Assembly: GCA_905331475.1 (NCBI GenBank)
Contig: CAJNYU010001458.1
Coordinates: 124,001 to 188,000 of the forward strand
Direction of reading: 5' to 3'
DNA: 64,000 nt
DNA from: Rotaria socialis
Taxonomy: Eukaryota; Rotifera; Eurotatoria; Philodinida; Philodinidae
Shown here: positions 24,692-37,253 of the stretch, in pieces
Numbering within the stretch: position 1 is the stretch's first letter
Layout of the letters: each line of letters begins with the position of its first letter
The notes under the pieces: model-generated
Seen by the model: the letters and a program-made list of their open reading frames with translations, nothing else
Told to the model about the DNA's origin: nothing
Databases searched by the model: none
Made by a program: the position numbers and the translations under genes

Positions 24692-26799
24692 CTGCGAATG
24701 ATTTAATGATGTTTTTATGCAAGACAAATAAATAGAGAAAGCAATGAAATAAAAAGAGCAATCATCATAGATTTGACGGACGACAAAAACAATAGTAATA
24801 AACAAAAGTCATCGAAGACATTTCTTTCTTTTTTTTGGCTCAAGAAATTCAAACGCACATTTTCCATTTGTTCGATCGACATTTCTATTCTTGATGGCTA
24901 CATAAAATGTTTCGTTTAGCTCACAACACATTCATTCGATCATTGCACAACAACTTCACATTTGAAGTCTTCTTGTTTGACATAAAATTTGAAGTCACAA
25001 AATAAACAAATATTTAAAGGGATCAATACAAAAGAAAAGACGAAGAAGAAGAAAAGAGAAAAAAAACTGATACTATGAATATAAAAACTTTACTATGCGT
25101 CACATCAGGATAATGAAATTGCTGCCAAGGCATAGCAAAACAAAAGTGATAGACGAAAAAACTTTTCAAATATGAATAGACGTCAGAAGAAAGAATTAAA
25201 ATGATGCATTGTTGGTCAATTCAAAAAAGAATTGTTACTACAACAGTAAGAAAAATACATACTGCATTAAGTGTAACGTCAATATCTTGAGAAACATCAA
25301 GTTTTTACACCGTCTTTTATTATTTCTTTAACAAATACGGTTTCTTCTTAAATATTTGCCAATTGTAAAAGTTGTTAAACAAAAATCTTAAATGATTTCC
25401 ATTGTTAAATGTAACTTTATATAACAATTGCATCATATGAAGGTGCACACTTATATGAATGTTAAAAATCATCGGACAAGATTATTTTTAGATGCAAAAG
25501 TCATTGTCATACACCCATTATACGTAGATATTTCTTGGTTTTTTCTCTCTCTCTCCCCCGTATTGAACAACGGATATGAGTATATTTCATAATTATTATT
25601 TTTGCCGTAATAAGAAACAATTGATATATTCATTTCTTCGATAGAAAAGTCAACTGTATAGAATCATTTGTTAGTCCGACAACAAAATTTTGAAGAGTAA
25701 TTTCATTGTCTCAAATGTATATCAAGAGATTTGAGACACATGTTTGTGAGATGTGACTGTTGTGTTCCACCTTTCATCAGTTCTGTAGATAATATGGACG
25801 AAGAATTACAAAAAAAAACATCTCGTCCAAAAGTGAGGTTGTGAATGTTTGTTTTGTTTTTTTCGTTATCGTATTTCTAACTCGTCCAGTACAAATTAAC
25901 AGTTTTGGCGGTCACATTATAATTGAATGGTACGTGTGATTTCATGTCAAAGACAAGAGTAAAAGAGAAATCATCGATTTTTATGCATCGTCAAACATCA
26001 CAGTTATATGAATTCGTTGAGTCGATAGGGTTTTTTTTTGAATTTAAGAATTAAGTTTTTTCGCTTCTGTTGAATGGAATACTTTATTTATTTGCTTACT
26101 CAAAAACAACAAATGCAAGTCATATTGTTGTATGCTAATTAAATGAGCAATAGATGCAAATAAATAGTGTCAACAATAAAACCATTCAAATCATCATTTA
26201 TATTATTTTCATAATAATCATTTAAAGAAAGAGAAAGTATCGTAGATAAAAAAAAAAGGAGAACATGATTTTCGATCTAATTAGTACTCAAGGAATAACA
26301 GACAGGCTAAGTGATCAACAAAAACTCCTAATCATATCCTATTAGCTTAGTGTTATTCTTTTTGTTTTTTTTATTTTCTAGTAATTAAATGATTATTAAA
26401 CAAATACATTTAAGTAAATAAAGTCTAACACGATGTATATATCTATTGGCTTTTTATTTTTTCAAATACCCACTTATTAAAAGAAAGAAACCCAAAAACA
26501 AATGGCAATAAAACAACAAAAAGAAGTGTTAAGTATAGTTTTGTAACAATATGAAAAGGCATACACGCGCAAAATTCCAAGCCTCTATATCATGATCAAA
26601 TATAGAATACAATATTAAAAAAAACACGAGAAAGATATCGAATGTAACACAGTGCATGTTGTACGATAATATTACTCTAATTTTCAGTTTATTTAAATAT
26701 TAATAAATACACTAGAACATATCATAATTGCGTTCGGAACTGAACATTTAATGAATAACAAAGAAAGACAGAGATTCATTAAACGAGAATCAGTATATG
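24692..26799. other. Intergenic, about 2.1 kb
   Basis: Between the 5' side of the Ser-rich gene and the 3' end of the POMGNT1-like gene. It could hide upstream exons of the Ser-rich gene; I found no convincing one. A short CT run lies near 25545. Confidence 0.4.
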
Positions 26800-29700
26800 T
26801 TAAGTCGAGTTCAATGTACTTTTATATAGAGGCGATTTGGATCCAACGAGATAAAATTGATATTTATTTGCACTAAATCGAAGAACACCAAGATAGAGAC
26901 CTAATGGTTCTTGTGGAAATAAGCCAAAACAAGGTAAAACTGGCATAAGCGATGCTACATCGTCTGTTGATTCTTGTTGATAAATATACTTGAACGTAGC
27001 AGAGCTAAAGTAAACAATACTTTTCTTTTGTGAAATTAAATTGAAAATAAAAATGTTATACCTGTTTTGATTTCTAATTAAATTATACATATTTAGATTA
27101 AGTGTATCACATGGTTCTAAAGATTTCAGCAATGTTGCCGAACTAATTGATTTGGTTAAAAAAGTATCATAGCTTTCTTTACGTAATGTGTTAATATTTG
27201 ATAATGGAGGAAACGGATTTCTATAGTAGAATAAATAAAATTAGCCGATATCTTTTCATCTTTGATATCGATTGAAATAAAACAGTGTAAATTTTAGAAA
27301 AAAAATGAAATTCCTCTTTAACGCAGTTACTCATCGCAAACAAAATTCTTCCATATAATAAATCATTTTTTGAAATATTCACCAATCAAAAATCGATTCG
27401 ATCTAAGATTTCATCGAATAGATTGAACTCGTTTTGAACATGAAACATCTCTAGTGCGATAAAATATGTGGAAACATTTTCGGGGATCTAAACCCTATTA
27501 AGATTGTAATGAACTCATCTACTTTTACTCTATCTACTTTTATCCATAATCAAAGTTCCATATTTATATCAATAATATTGATTCATAGTACGAGTCGGTT
27601 ATCTCTCATTTCAAGTTTTAGATCAAATAAACGAAAGATCTTTTCTAATAGTTTAGCAGTTGGAACTCAATATTGGACAATTTTTTTAAAATATGTGTAA
27701 CTGAGACTTTCATTTTCTCTCAACGAAAAACACTGTTAACGTTCAGAACTACAGTTGAATATTTTTCTTTCAATTAGATGAATAATTTTGTTTTTTTTGT
27801 TTGCTTCATTTAAGTCAAAACTTACAAACTCGTTTGTCGTTTTCGATTAAATAGTGCTTCCAAATATTTCGTATTCATTCGATTGCCATCAATTGGTCTT
27901 CGAAATATACGTGAAATATCTGGCATAAGAAAAGACGATGATGGAAGTGTCTGTGAAAATTTCCATTTATCCCAAACTCTACGAAAAATAAAATTCACCT
28001 AGAAAAATATTTAGCTCTTGAATAAATTTACCTTTTCGAGCAGCACTCTTTGAATGAAACTTTCATGTTTTTATCATAAAATGTACGTTTTAATTGGTAG
28101 CCTAGACCAAACAAATTGTCAACACGATAGATTAGATCGATGGATCCATTAACCGCATCGTAAGCTAAACATAAAATATCCTCAATAACATCATTCTTAA
28201 AAGCAAACTCTTTTTTTACAATTAGGATTCCATAATTGTATGCCAGCAATCGTTTCATCCTTTTGAAACGTTTCACTTAACAAAGCAAGAGTATAAAGAA
28301 AATCTGGAGATAAAATGAGATCTTCTTCAATAACAATGACGCTATCCTAATTATTGAAAATATTTCGAAAGTTTTCAAATAATAGATCGAATGCTTATTG
28401 TTGTTTTTACTTTAGTTGGATAGAGTTCCAAGGCCTTGTTTAATGATTTTTCATAATGTTCTAAAATAAATAATTTTCAATAAAGTTTTGCAATTTTCAG
28501 CAAAGTTTTTGCAATTACCCATATATGTTGAACTACTGGATGTTTTTTCTCCTCGAAATCCAAACAGATCAATTAATGCAAGCGGTTCAGAAAATTTTTC
28601 ATCAACAGCAACCTGAAAGAAAAATAAATGATTAGGCTCATATCATAAAATAAAATCGAAGACATACAATAACATTTTCGACACGAATACCCGGTTGCAT
28701 TAGCAAAGTTTCTAGACACATACGAAGAGAATTATATGAAATGCCTAGAATATCAAAATAGAATTTGCAGATGAAATTTAATAAGTAAAAACCAACCAGC
28801 AATAACAAGTATTGGTATTGAATATATGGGATTATCTTCTAATGTTTTATTTAATAGTCCAATAGGTGCTAGATTTTTATCAACATTGGTATCTTTAAAA
28901 TACAAAAATGTCACGTGTGGAATAGAATCTCCATAGAATCTATCTACATACCACTACAAAAGTCTCCGTAGCCATCATAACGTGAACAAAAATCACGACG
29001 TTTATCATTACGAAAGGGTAATGGATCAGGTCGAATTTTGATTCCTTTTACTAAAAATAGAATTAATTTTAAAAAATCAACTAGGAGCGTTCATTTCAAT
29101 AGGATTTCAATGTCAGACAAAGTATAATTGCTTGTGCTACTCTTGACGACATCGTTTTATTCTATCGATTTCAAAACGAGTTGCTTTTAATAAAAACATT
29201 TAGAAATTTAATAAAGTAAACTAAGAAGAAGTGTAATTTTCTTCGAGAACAAAAAAGAATATAAACTGATTTTTGATAGATAGGGAATACTATTTTGTTT
29301 AGTATAGTAAAGGTGCATTATATTTTTCACATTCATTCTATATAGTATCGTCTTTTTTTCTTTTGTCTGGCTAAAAATTTCTTCACAGTAATATGTATCA
29401 AACGCGAAGCTATTTCGGAAATTAAACATTTCACTTACAAGTTTGTGGTACACATAATCGCTTGTCAATAGGAGACGCATAACCAGGTGCACTTCCTGCA
29501 TGTGAAATCTAAACATATATTTGTATTAAAAAAAAAACTGTCGCGTTAGCCACTAAATAAAACATATTTACAACAAAACATGCATATAAAATATTAGCGA
29601 ATGATTGAGCAGAATCCCATTTCCCAGTGCAGGAGAAAAAAGAACAATAAATTAATAAATTTATTAGTATTTTGGATAGAACTAATTACCATATAACTTA

Positions 29701-32700
29701 TTTTAATTTGATTAATGATACTAACAAAAAATTAACGCATGACTTGTCATGAACAAAGCGTATGCATATATATCTTTTTTTTTCATGTATTTATTTTTAC
29801 AACAGTCATTGTGAACCTGTTTTTATTTTTGAAGGACAAACCTCTTCGTAAGGGCTAAAACCTTCTATGCCCTTTCGACCTACAAACGCCCAAGAGTCTC
29901 GGTAATTCATATTTTGTATAGTTGCACTGCCAAGATCAAAAAAGAGATTTTTACTGTGCTGACTAAGTCTAAATATATAAATAGAAAACAAGAGATAAAA
30001 CCAAAGAATATTGACAATGTTTATCTATTTTGTTTTTCTTTTTCATATATGAAAAAGTATATGTATATATATATATATATATAAACAGGTTAATGGGGAT
30101 GATTCTGCTCACTCATTCTCTTTCGAAATACTAATACAAATATACATGGAACTCATATGATCATCACCTCTTCATAGTTAAAATTGATGCTCGTTTTGAA
30201 ATGATGAATAAGCGCCCATGAGTCACGAAAAAAAAGTGATCCTATTTTCTGACTGCCAATACCTTGTAATACAGTTCGAGTGAAATTTCGTAAGCTAAAC
30301 AAATATAGACAACATATATATATATATATGATGCATACATACAGTAGAGTGATGCCAAATAAAATATTTTTTTTATATGAATACAAAATCAATGACAATG
30401 ACTTACTTTGTTGATGCTTCATCAAAAGTAACTGCAATTAGAATAACGTTTTCTTCAAGATTTTCAAGAAATATTTCTAAATTTGTACTATCTAAACGAG
30501 TAAAAATCGAATAAATTTATAAGAAAAAAGAACACTTGAACTATTTTACCTTCTTGCCATGTATCAAAATGTCCTGTACGTATAACTTCTTTTCCATTGG
30601 AAACAACAACTATATTAATACCACGTCCAGCATCATTAATACCTTTTGCCATAACATATTTTCCGTCAACACATATTTTTGGTTCATCGTTTTTATCTTT
30701 GCCCGTATAAATATGTACAGCGAATTCGTTTTCTTTACATGTTTCTAGTAGACCACAATTCTTTATCGATGTACCAATAGCTATCTTTCCTTCTTTATTG
30801 ACTTCCGAAGTTGGAAATACTACTGGAGATAATTGACCCACTAGATAGTTGAATACAAAAAAAGTAAATAAATATACTCAAAGTAGCACAGTACATACAA
30901 GGAAATTTAGCACAACCACTTATATGTGCAGCAGGAGCAAAATCACGATTTCCTTTTGGTTGATGCTAAAAAAATTAAAATTTGAAAAAGATGCAAACAC
31001 AGATTTGATTATACGCTATTCATCAAATGATATTTAAAAAAAAGACTGAATTCTAGAAATTGAATCATTAACTATATCTAATTCCGTGTTAAATCTTATC
31101 TTATAGTGCCTAATTAATATGAATCTAAAGCATAGAGATCATAATCATTTTTCGTTTATCTATTTTCTTTTCTGTATGATGTATTGTATTGTTCTATTCA
31201 TAGAGAATATTATTGCAAGAGCTTTGCTATTTTAAAATTACATTTTTCACATAGTCATTCGAATATAATTAAAGATTTAGAACTTTTTTTCTGTTTTATA
31301 GAACCTACACAAGTGTTAAATGATATTTGACATGTGTGATTTTTATTTATGCTCTTTTCTGTATGAATAATTATAAAAATGTTATCATGAAACGAACATT
31401 TAAATATGGGTATTTTACTGCAATCAATGAAATAAGAGGGTGTATTTATCGTTCGTTGAAAAATGACCTAACGCTTTAAGGTGAAATTTTTGTATGACGT
31501 ATTGTTGTGATAGACTTTTCTATTCGAATAAAATATATTTGACAATGAAAATACGACTTATAATAACCTGTCACTCGTTTAGAAGCTCACATCTTATTCA
31601 TGAAGTCGATGACGATGTTCTAACAATGCTTTCAATTATTTTGTTGTGTCAAAGAAGGCCTATTTTAAACGAAATAACTAATTTTTTTATATTGAGAGTT
31701 TATTAAACTGTCTAAAATTATTTGTATCTTGATATTTAAATCCTACCATTTCAACAGCTTTCCCACGTGCAAGTCCTTTCTGCCCAATCATAACAAAGGA
31801 ATCACGAAATTTAATAATTTTTATCAATTGACTACCATATTTTTCTAATATCGACAAAGATGCTTCTTTCAATCTAAAATAAAGCAAGAAAAACAGAATG
31901 AAAATATTTTTCAAAAAACAACAAAATGTTTTCAACTAACCCATATGTCATTTCATCAAAACTAGCTAGAATAATAATATCACCATCATTTAAAGTTACT
32001 TTAAGTGTTCGTAATAAGAATGTTTCTAATAGAATATGAAAATAATTTATTTTACTGTATAGATCTAAAATTCGTTTTTACTAACCTTCAATATAAGTAT
32101 CATATGTTTCTGTTAATTTAACATCATAAGTTACACTATCAAGTGCAACTAAATTAATACCACGACCAATTTTTGCATCTTTTAAATTTTTATGAACCAA
32201 TCTATATTAATTCAAAAAGAAACAATAAATCACGATTAAATATATGCAAGTAATATTTACAATTTATTATTAAAACATATAATTGGATACTTTTCAATTC
32301 CATCTCCGGAAACAATTTTATATGGGATAGCATCATCTGCGCACTTCTCATCAATTTCACATCCTGAAAAGTTAACAATTGTAAATAATTTACTAGTATG
32401 ATCAATATATTTATTTACCAGCATCGGGTATAGATGGTCTTTGAATTCGCTGTCGGTCAATGGAATTTTGTTTTACTGTTTGATTTTGATTGTGAACAGT
32501 CTCTAATTTAGAAATACTGCCAGTCGGCGCTTCATTGGATGCTTAAAATAAATAAATAAAAACTTTAATCAAACTATAGATTTACAAACTTACGATCTCG
32601 TTTTGTAAGAACATATGAATTAATAAAAATAACGATACTTGCAACCAAAATCAATATTATAAAAAAGTTGCCTACACCTCCAAATTGTTTATGGATGATT

Positions 32701-32717
32701 CGTTTGACTTTTCTCAT
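26800..32717 (-). CDS. POMGNT1: POMGNT1-like O-mannose beta-1,2-GlcNAc-transferase (GT13) with duplicated stem domain
   Basis: Type II Golgi enzyme that adds GlcNAc to O-mannose on alpha-dystroglycan-type glycoproteins. A full 21-exon chain joins in phase: 836 residues with either version of exon 10. Start ATG 32717; TM about residues 15-36 (FFIILILVASIVIF). Two ILEI/FAM3-like stem domains follow, exons 3-6 (GRGINLVALDSVTYD; FRDSFVMIGQKG) and exons 7-10 (GRGINIVVVSNGKEVI; RDSWAFVGRKG). Vertebrate POMGNT1 has one. The GT13 catalytic part has IPILVIAG, SYNSLRMCLETLL, FGFRGEK, VIVIEEDLILSPDFL (EED metal-site motif), YRVDNLFGLGYQLKR and VWDKW. The C-terminus matches the family (SPLYKS). A 56-nt intron at 28165-28220 is needed to keep GIQLWNPN-SYD in frame. 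The region matching vertebrate SYHFG reads RIFRRP, so activity is not certain. Confidence 0.9.
29842..29968 (-). CDS. POMGNT1: POMGNT1-like exon 10B (alternative)
   Basis: A 127-nt exon with acceptor TTTAG and donor GTTTGT. It encodes 43 residues ending YEE and including NYRDSWAFVGRKGIEG, close to vertebrate RDTWAFVGRKGG. The phase is the same as exon 10A on both sides. Confidence 0.85.
30065..30083. repeat. (TA)n tract between exons 10A and 10B
   Basis: A TA run in the intron downstream of exon 10A (minus-strand sense). A second TA run lies at about 30313-30329, upstream of exon 10A. Confidence 0.9.
30168..30294 (-). CDS. POMGNT1: POMGNT1-like exon 10A (alternative)
   Basis: A 127-nt exon with acceptor GTTTAG and donor GTGATG. 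It encodes 43 residues ending YEE and including LFFRDSWALIHHFK, homologous to exon 10B position by position but diverged after RDSWA. Confidence 0.85.
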
Positions 32718-32793
32718 CCTTGAATCGGTTAAACAGTCTAATAAACATTACTCATAGACATCATAAGCAAATTTCTCTTTTTTCTTTGTATTC
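32718..32793. promoter_or_regulatory. Bidirectional promoter POMGNT1/PYROXD2
   Basis: The divergent start codons are only 76 bp apart (160 bp if the PYROXD2 start is 32875), so promoters and 5' UTRs overlap here. The sequence is pyrimidine-rich on the plus strand (CTCTTTTTTCTTTG). No TATA motif was identified. Confidence 0.5.
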
Positions 32794-35700
32794 TTGATAG
32801 TTTATCTAAAACGAAGGACAATGATAAAGAAGGTGCAAAAAAAGTTAACGAATTCACTGAAACACAAAATAAGAATGAAGAAAGCCTACGACGTGATAAT
32901 AGTTGGTGCTGGACACAATGGTCTTGTTACCTCGGCTTATTTAGCTCGGCAAGGTTTACGAGTACTTGTTTGTGAAAAACGATCAATTATCGGGGGTGCT
33001 GCATGTACAGAAGAAATAGTTAAAGGTTTTAAATTTTCTCGTGCATCTTATTTATTAAGTTTATTTCGTCAGAAAATTATTGATGATTTAAATTTACATG
33101 AACACGGCTTGAAATATTATTTTCGTGATCCTGTTTCATATACGCCCATAAAGAATCCGATTAATAATAATCAACGTTCATTATTATTATCATCATCGAA
33201 TAATGAATTTAACAAGAAACAAATTGCTCAATTTTCAGTAAAAGATGCAGTAAACTATCAGTACTATGAAGAATGGCTAACAAAAATATGTCGAGCCATT
33301 GACAAACTTATTTATTCACTACCACCTGATCTTAATCAAATGAATCAAAATTCTAAAATGTCCGATCGTTTTCGTGCTTACAATTATTCATTGAAAATTT
33401 TTTATGATTTATTTAAAAAACTTGGCTTCAATGGTTCTTTAGATCTATATCAATTATTAACTTCATCGGCTGGTCGAATATTAGATAAATGGTTTGAATC
33501 CGATATTATGAAAGCTACATTAGCTACAGATGGTCTTATAGGTACTATGCTTGGTCCATATGATAGCGGTACCGGCTATGTTTTACTTCATCATGTCATG
33601 GGTGACTTAGGTGGACGAGCTAGTAAGTAAATAAGAGAATTTTCTTCTTCATGTACTTCTTGTCTATAATTGAAAGAGTACAGTCAAAGAAAATTACTTA
33701 GGATATTATAAGAAGAAGAAAGAACACGCAAATACATACTTTGAAAGTAGTCTCAGTACCAAGAAATAAATTCTTCTGTTTTCCTACATTTATGGTGTGA
33801 CATGCGATCTATAAAAGAAAAAAAGAAAAAGCCAAAGTGTACCAGAAAAAATGTGTACTCATTCTGATGTTTATATACAATCATAGATACTATAAGTATA
33901 ACATACTGTTATAAAGTATAGATCAATTTCTTATTGTAGTTCTAAAGAAATGTGTTTTTTTTATTAAATATAATAAAACAACCTTGACGATTAAAAGAAC
34001 AGTTACAAAATCTTTCATATGTCAATTTCGTAGGAATTGTGCTAACTGCCTCTTTTTTATGATATTAATTTCTTTATTGTACATCTTACTACAAGTATTA
34101 AGTTAAAATTTATTTTCTATTTACTATGATTAAATTCATACTACAGAAAAACTAGAATCGAATTCTACCTTTAGCCTCTATGAATTTTTTACAATGTAGT
34201 TGAGTTATATTTGCTTCGAAAACTTATTTCAAGTCACCTAAATTTTCTTCGAATATCAAAATAATGAAGATGCGACCGATGAAAAAATAAAATTGAGTGA
34301 AACTGTCTAATCTGTAGATACTATAGGTCGGATTTAACTTCAGTAGAAAATTTTTTTTTATCAATTCTTCAATAACAAATCATAACTATTTTTGATAGAG
34401 TTAGCGACTCAGTAAACTTGATGTCAATGAATCACTGTTTAGTGTTTACACGAACACCACATGTCTCTAGGCGTACTAGTCTCGCCTTGACGTGTCAGCT
34501 TTCTCAAATGCACAGTTCCGTAGAATTTCGTGCTTTAATCAAAGTAATACAAAAGACTATTATAAGATGCAATAGAAAAGATTTTTTCTAGGCCCATTAG
34601 TGCCACTAAGAATTTCTATTAGAGTCAACTTAAATAATTCATCTAATTTAATTTGTTAAATATGGATGATTATGAAATATAGAAATAAAACGATCCTTTG
34701 AAATGGCTTACTTGTCTATTTTATTTCCTATTATTTTGTAATTATTTCTTCTTGTCTATCTACAACTTTCTATTTAAATAATTTAGTCATAAATAAATAA
34801 ACAAATAGAAAACAACGATCTAAAACGGGTTATACTTCTCAAGAGAAATCTTCCACGTGTATATAACATCTGTTCTTTTTTTCATAAAAAGATTTCGATT
34901 CACGTGAGATTTAAATGCTAAAGTTCATTTTTAGATGCTTGGTATTACGTTCAAGGTGGGATGGGTGGTATAAGTAATGCTATAGCTTCATCAGCACGGT
35001 CCTCAGGTGTTGAAATACGTACAGATTGTAATGTTAATCATATAGATATACGTAATGCAAAAGTAGAAGGTGTCATACTTGAAAATGGAGAAGAAATAAG
35101 AGGAAAACTTGTGGCTTCAAATGCAACAGCTTATGTTACATTTAAAAATTTAATTTTAAATGATGTTATTAACACAAATAAAGATTTAGGTGAATTAAAA
35201 AAACATATATTACAATCGGATTATAAAAGTGGTACAACAAAAATAAATCTTGCTCTATCAGGGCTACCGTAACAAATAAAATAAAATTGAAAACCTATAA
35301 AAATTTATTTTTCCATAGAAATTTTCTCGCTAATCCCAATAAAAAGCCGAATGAACTTGAACCTCATCATCAATGTACAATACACATCAATAGCGAGTCA
35401 ATGTCTAATCTACAAAATGCTTATCAACAAGCATTAAATGGACAACCAAGTCAAAATCCATTGATTGAAATGGTTTCTATTCAGAAATAATTTCTATTGT
35501 TACGTTTTCTTTCTTTTTTTTTCTTCAGGTTATTCCTTCTTCACTTGATCCAACATTAGCTCCAAAAAATTGCCATGTAGCTTTACTATTTACTCAGTAT
35601 ACACCTTATCGTTTATCGAATGATAAACAAATTGAAATAACGCAGGAATATAAAGAAAACTATTATCGAAGTGTGATTAATTCGATCGAACAATATGCAC

Positions 35701-36106
35701 CGGGTTTTGAAAAGCTTATTATTGGACGTGATATGCTGTTTCCATCGGACTTAGAAGAACAATTTTCATTAACAGGTAAAAACTCTTTGTGAACATTTTC
35801 TTTTATAAAATAATTTAAACAAAAAACAAAAAGGTGGAAATATTTTTCATGGTGCACTTTCACTTGATCAAATGTATTCATTTCGACCAGCGATATCATG
35901 TTCAAACCATCGAACACCTATTAATGGTCTTTATCTATGCGGAAGTTCAACTCACCCAGGAGGTAATATTATTTCATTTTTTAATATCAAAGATTTCTAT
36001 TTCAATAATTCTGAATAATATAGGAGGAGTTACTGGTATGCCAGGTTTCAATGCAGCAACAATAATGCTTCAGGACTGGCAACGTAAAAGACATTTATTC
36101 AAGTGA
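32794..36106 (+). CDS. PYROXD2: PYROXD2, FAD-dependent oxidoreductase of mitochondria
   Basis: Phytoene-desaturase-like flavoprotein reported in mitochondria; substrate not established. Exons 32794-33622, 34935-35268, 35319-35472, 35529-35775, 35834-35962 and 36024-36106 join in phase to 591 residues, near the vertebrate length. The dinucleotide fold is DVIIVGAGHNGLVTSAYLA with a following acidic C-EKR. Also conserved: IGGAACTEEIVKGFKFSRAS, QIAQFS, WFESDIMKATLATD, GGMGGISNAIASSA, HHQCTIHIN, IPSSLDPTLAP and LYLCGSSTHPGGGV at the FAD C-terminal site. The basic N-terminus (starts possible at 32794, 32821 or 32875) fits a mitochondrial presequence. The first intron is 1.3 kb; the others are about 50-60 bp. 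Nothing conserved was seen in the long intron. Confidence 0.95.
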
Positions 36107-37253
36107 TTATTACCATATTGTTAAAACAGAAAACATTTATAGGAATACATACATCCGAATAAGAATATTTAGAGTGATCATACTTACGTTTGTTAGTTTA
36201 TTGAATATTTTGTTTTCACCAAGGCCAAGTAAATATACTATTAAGCGAAAGAAAAAACTTTACCTGTATTTGATTTAGCAACCCATTGGCATTGAACTAA
36301 AATTTCAAAACGATCAGTAAACATTTTGTATTTATCAATGTATTAACTAGGATTAAAATATGTATGATTATTTGTAACATAGTAATTTCATAAAGAAAAT
36401 CTTTTAATAATCCACTTTGAATTACACGAAATTATATTTTGGTTCCATATAATATTCTATTTAATCAAAATAAACTTTCGTAACAAATGTATTTGTCTAT
36501 ATTGATTCAAACTTTTCTTTTAAAGCTTACGCATGGTTTAACTAAACTTGAGCAAATAGCAATATTTATTTGCTCGTTTCCTGTAGAGAAAAAAATCTTG
36601 CTTTCGAATAATTACATTATATAAGTATGCTAGCAATGCAAATATAAATAAAAGTCAACTATGATTTTGCAATAATAATTAAATTAATGGCAGGACTAAT
36701 GCTGACACGCTGGTACCTACAGTTAACAAAATAAACAAGAAAGAACGGCTACAAATAAAATATCCTAATTGATCATCATGTGTAACCAATCCATGAAAAT
36801 ATTTGTTCTCGCTTATGATTGGTCAAAAAATGAATCCACTATTAAAATCAGTTGAGTGGAAAAGAATCTCAAAAACTAATAAAGTTTACCTGCAAAATTA
36901 TTTTTTCAGTCGGTTAATTTTTCTTGACTAATGTTAACGCGACATTGAATAAAAGCGTTCATGAATATTTGTCATCAATACTAATCAATTTAGCTAGTAT
37001 TGATATAACTAAGTGTGATATTTATCTTTTCAGGATACCTAATATTGACCTGACTTAATTGTAAACTCACCTTTATTTGTCACATGTTCTTTGCAGTCGC
37101 TTATGAATATTATTAATCAGAGTGATTCATCTTTTCAATGTTGATTATCTTTTTTTTTATAATAAAAGAAAGGTGAAACGATTATTTCTCCTTTTAAGAT
37201 CTATTGGAACATTGTTGTACTTTCTATTTAGTCTAATATTGAATATACAATAG
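36107..37253. other. Intergenic, no gene recognised
   Basis: About 1.1 kb of AT-rich sequence between PYROXD2 and the transporter-like gene. No feature beyond a presumptive promoter. Confidence 0.45.

Noticed and set aside
28165-28220. Apparent frameshift in the POMGNT1-like gene (stop after KKRVCF)
   Set aside because: A 56-nt GT-AG intron restores LWNPN-SYDAVNGS and the conserved YRVDNLFGLG frame, so the gene is not broken here.
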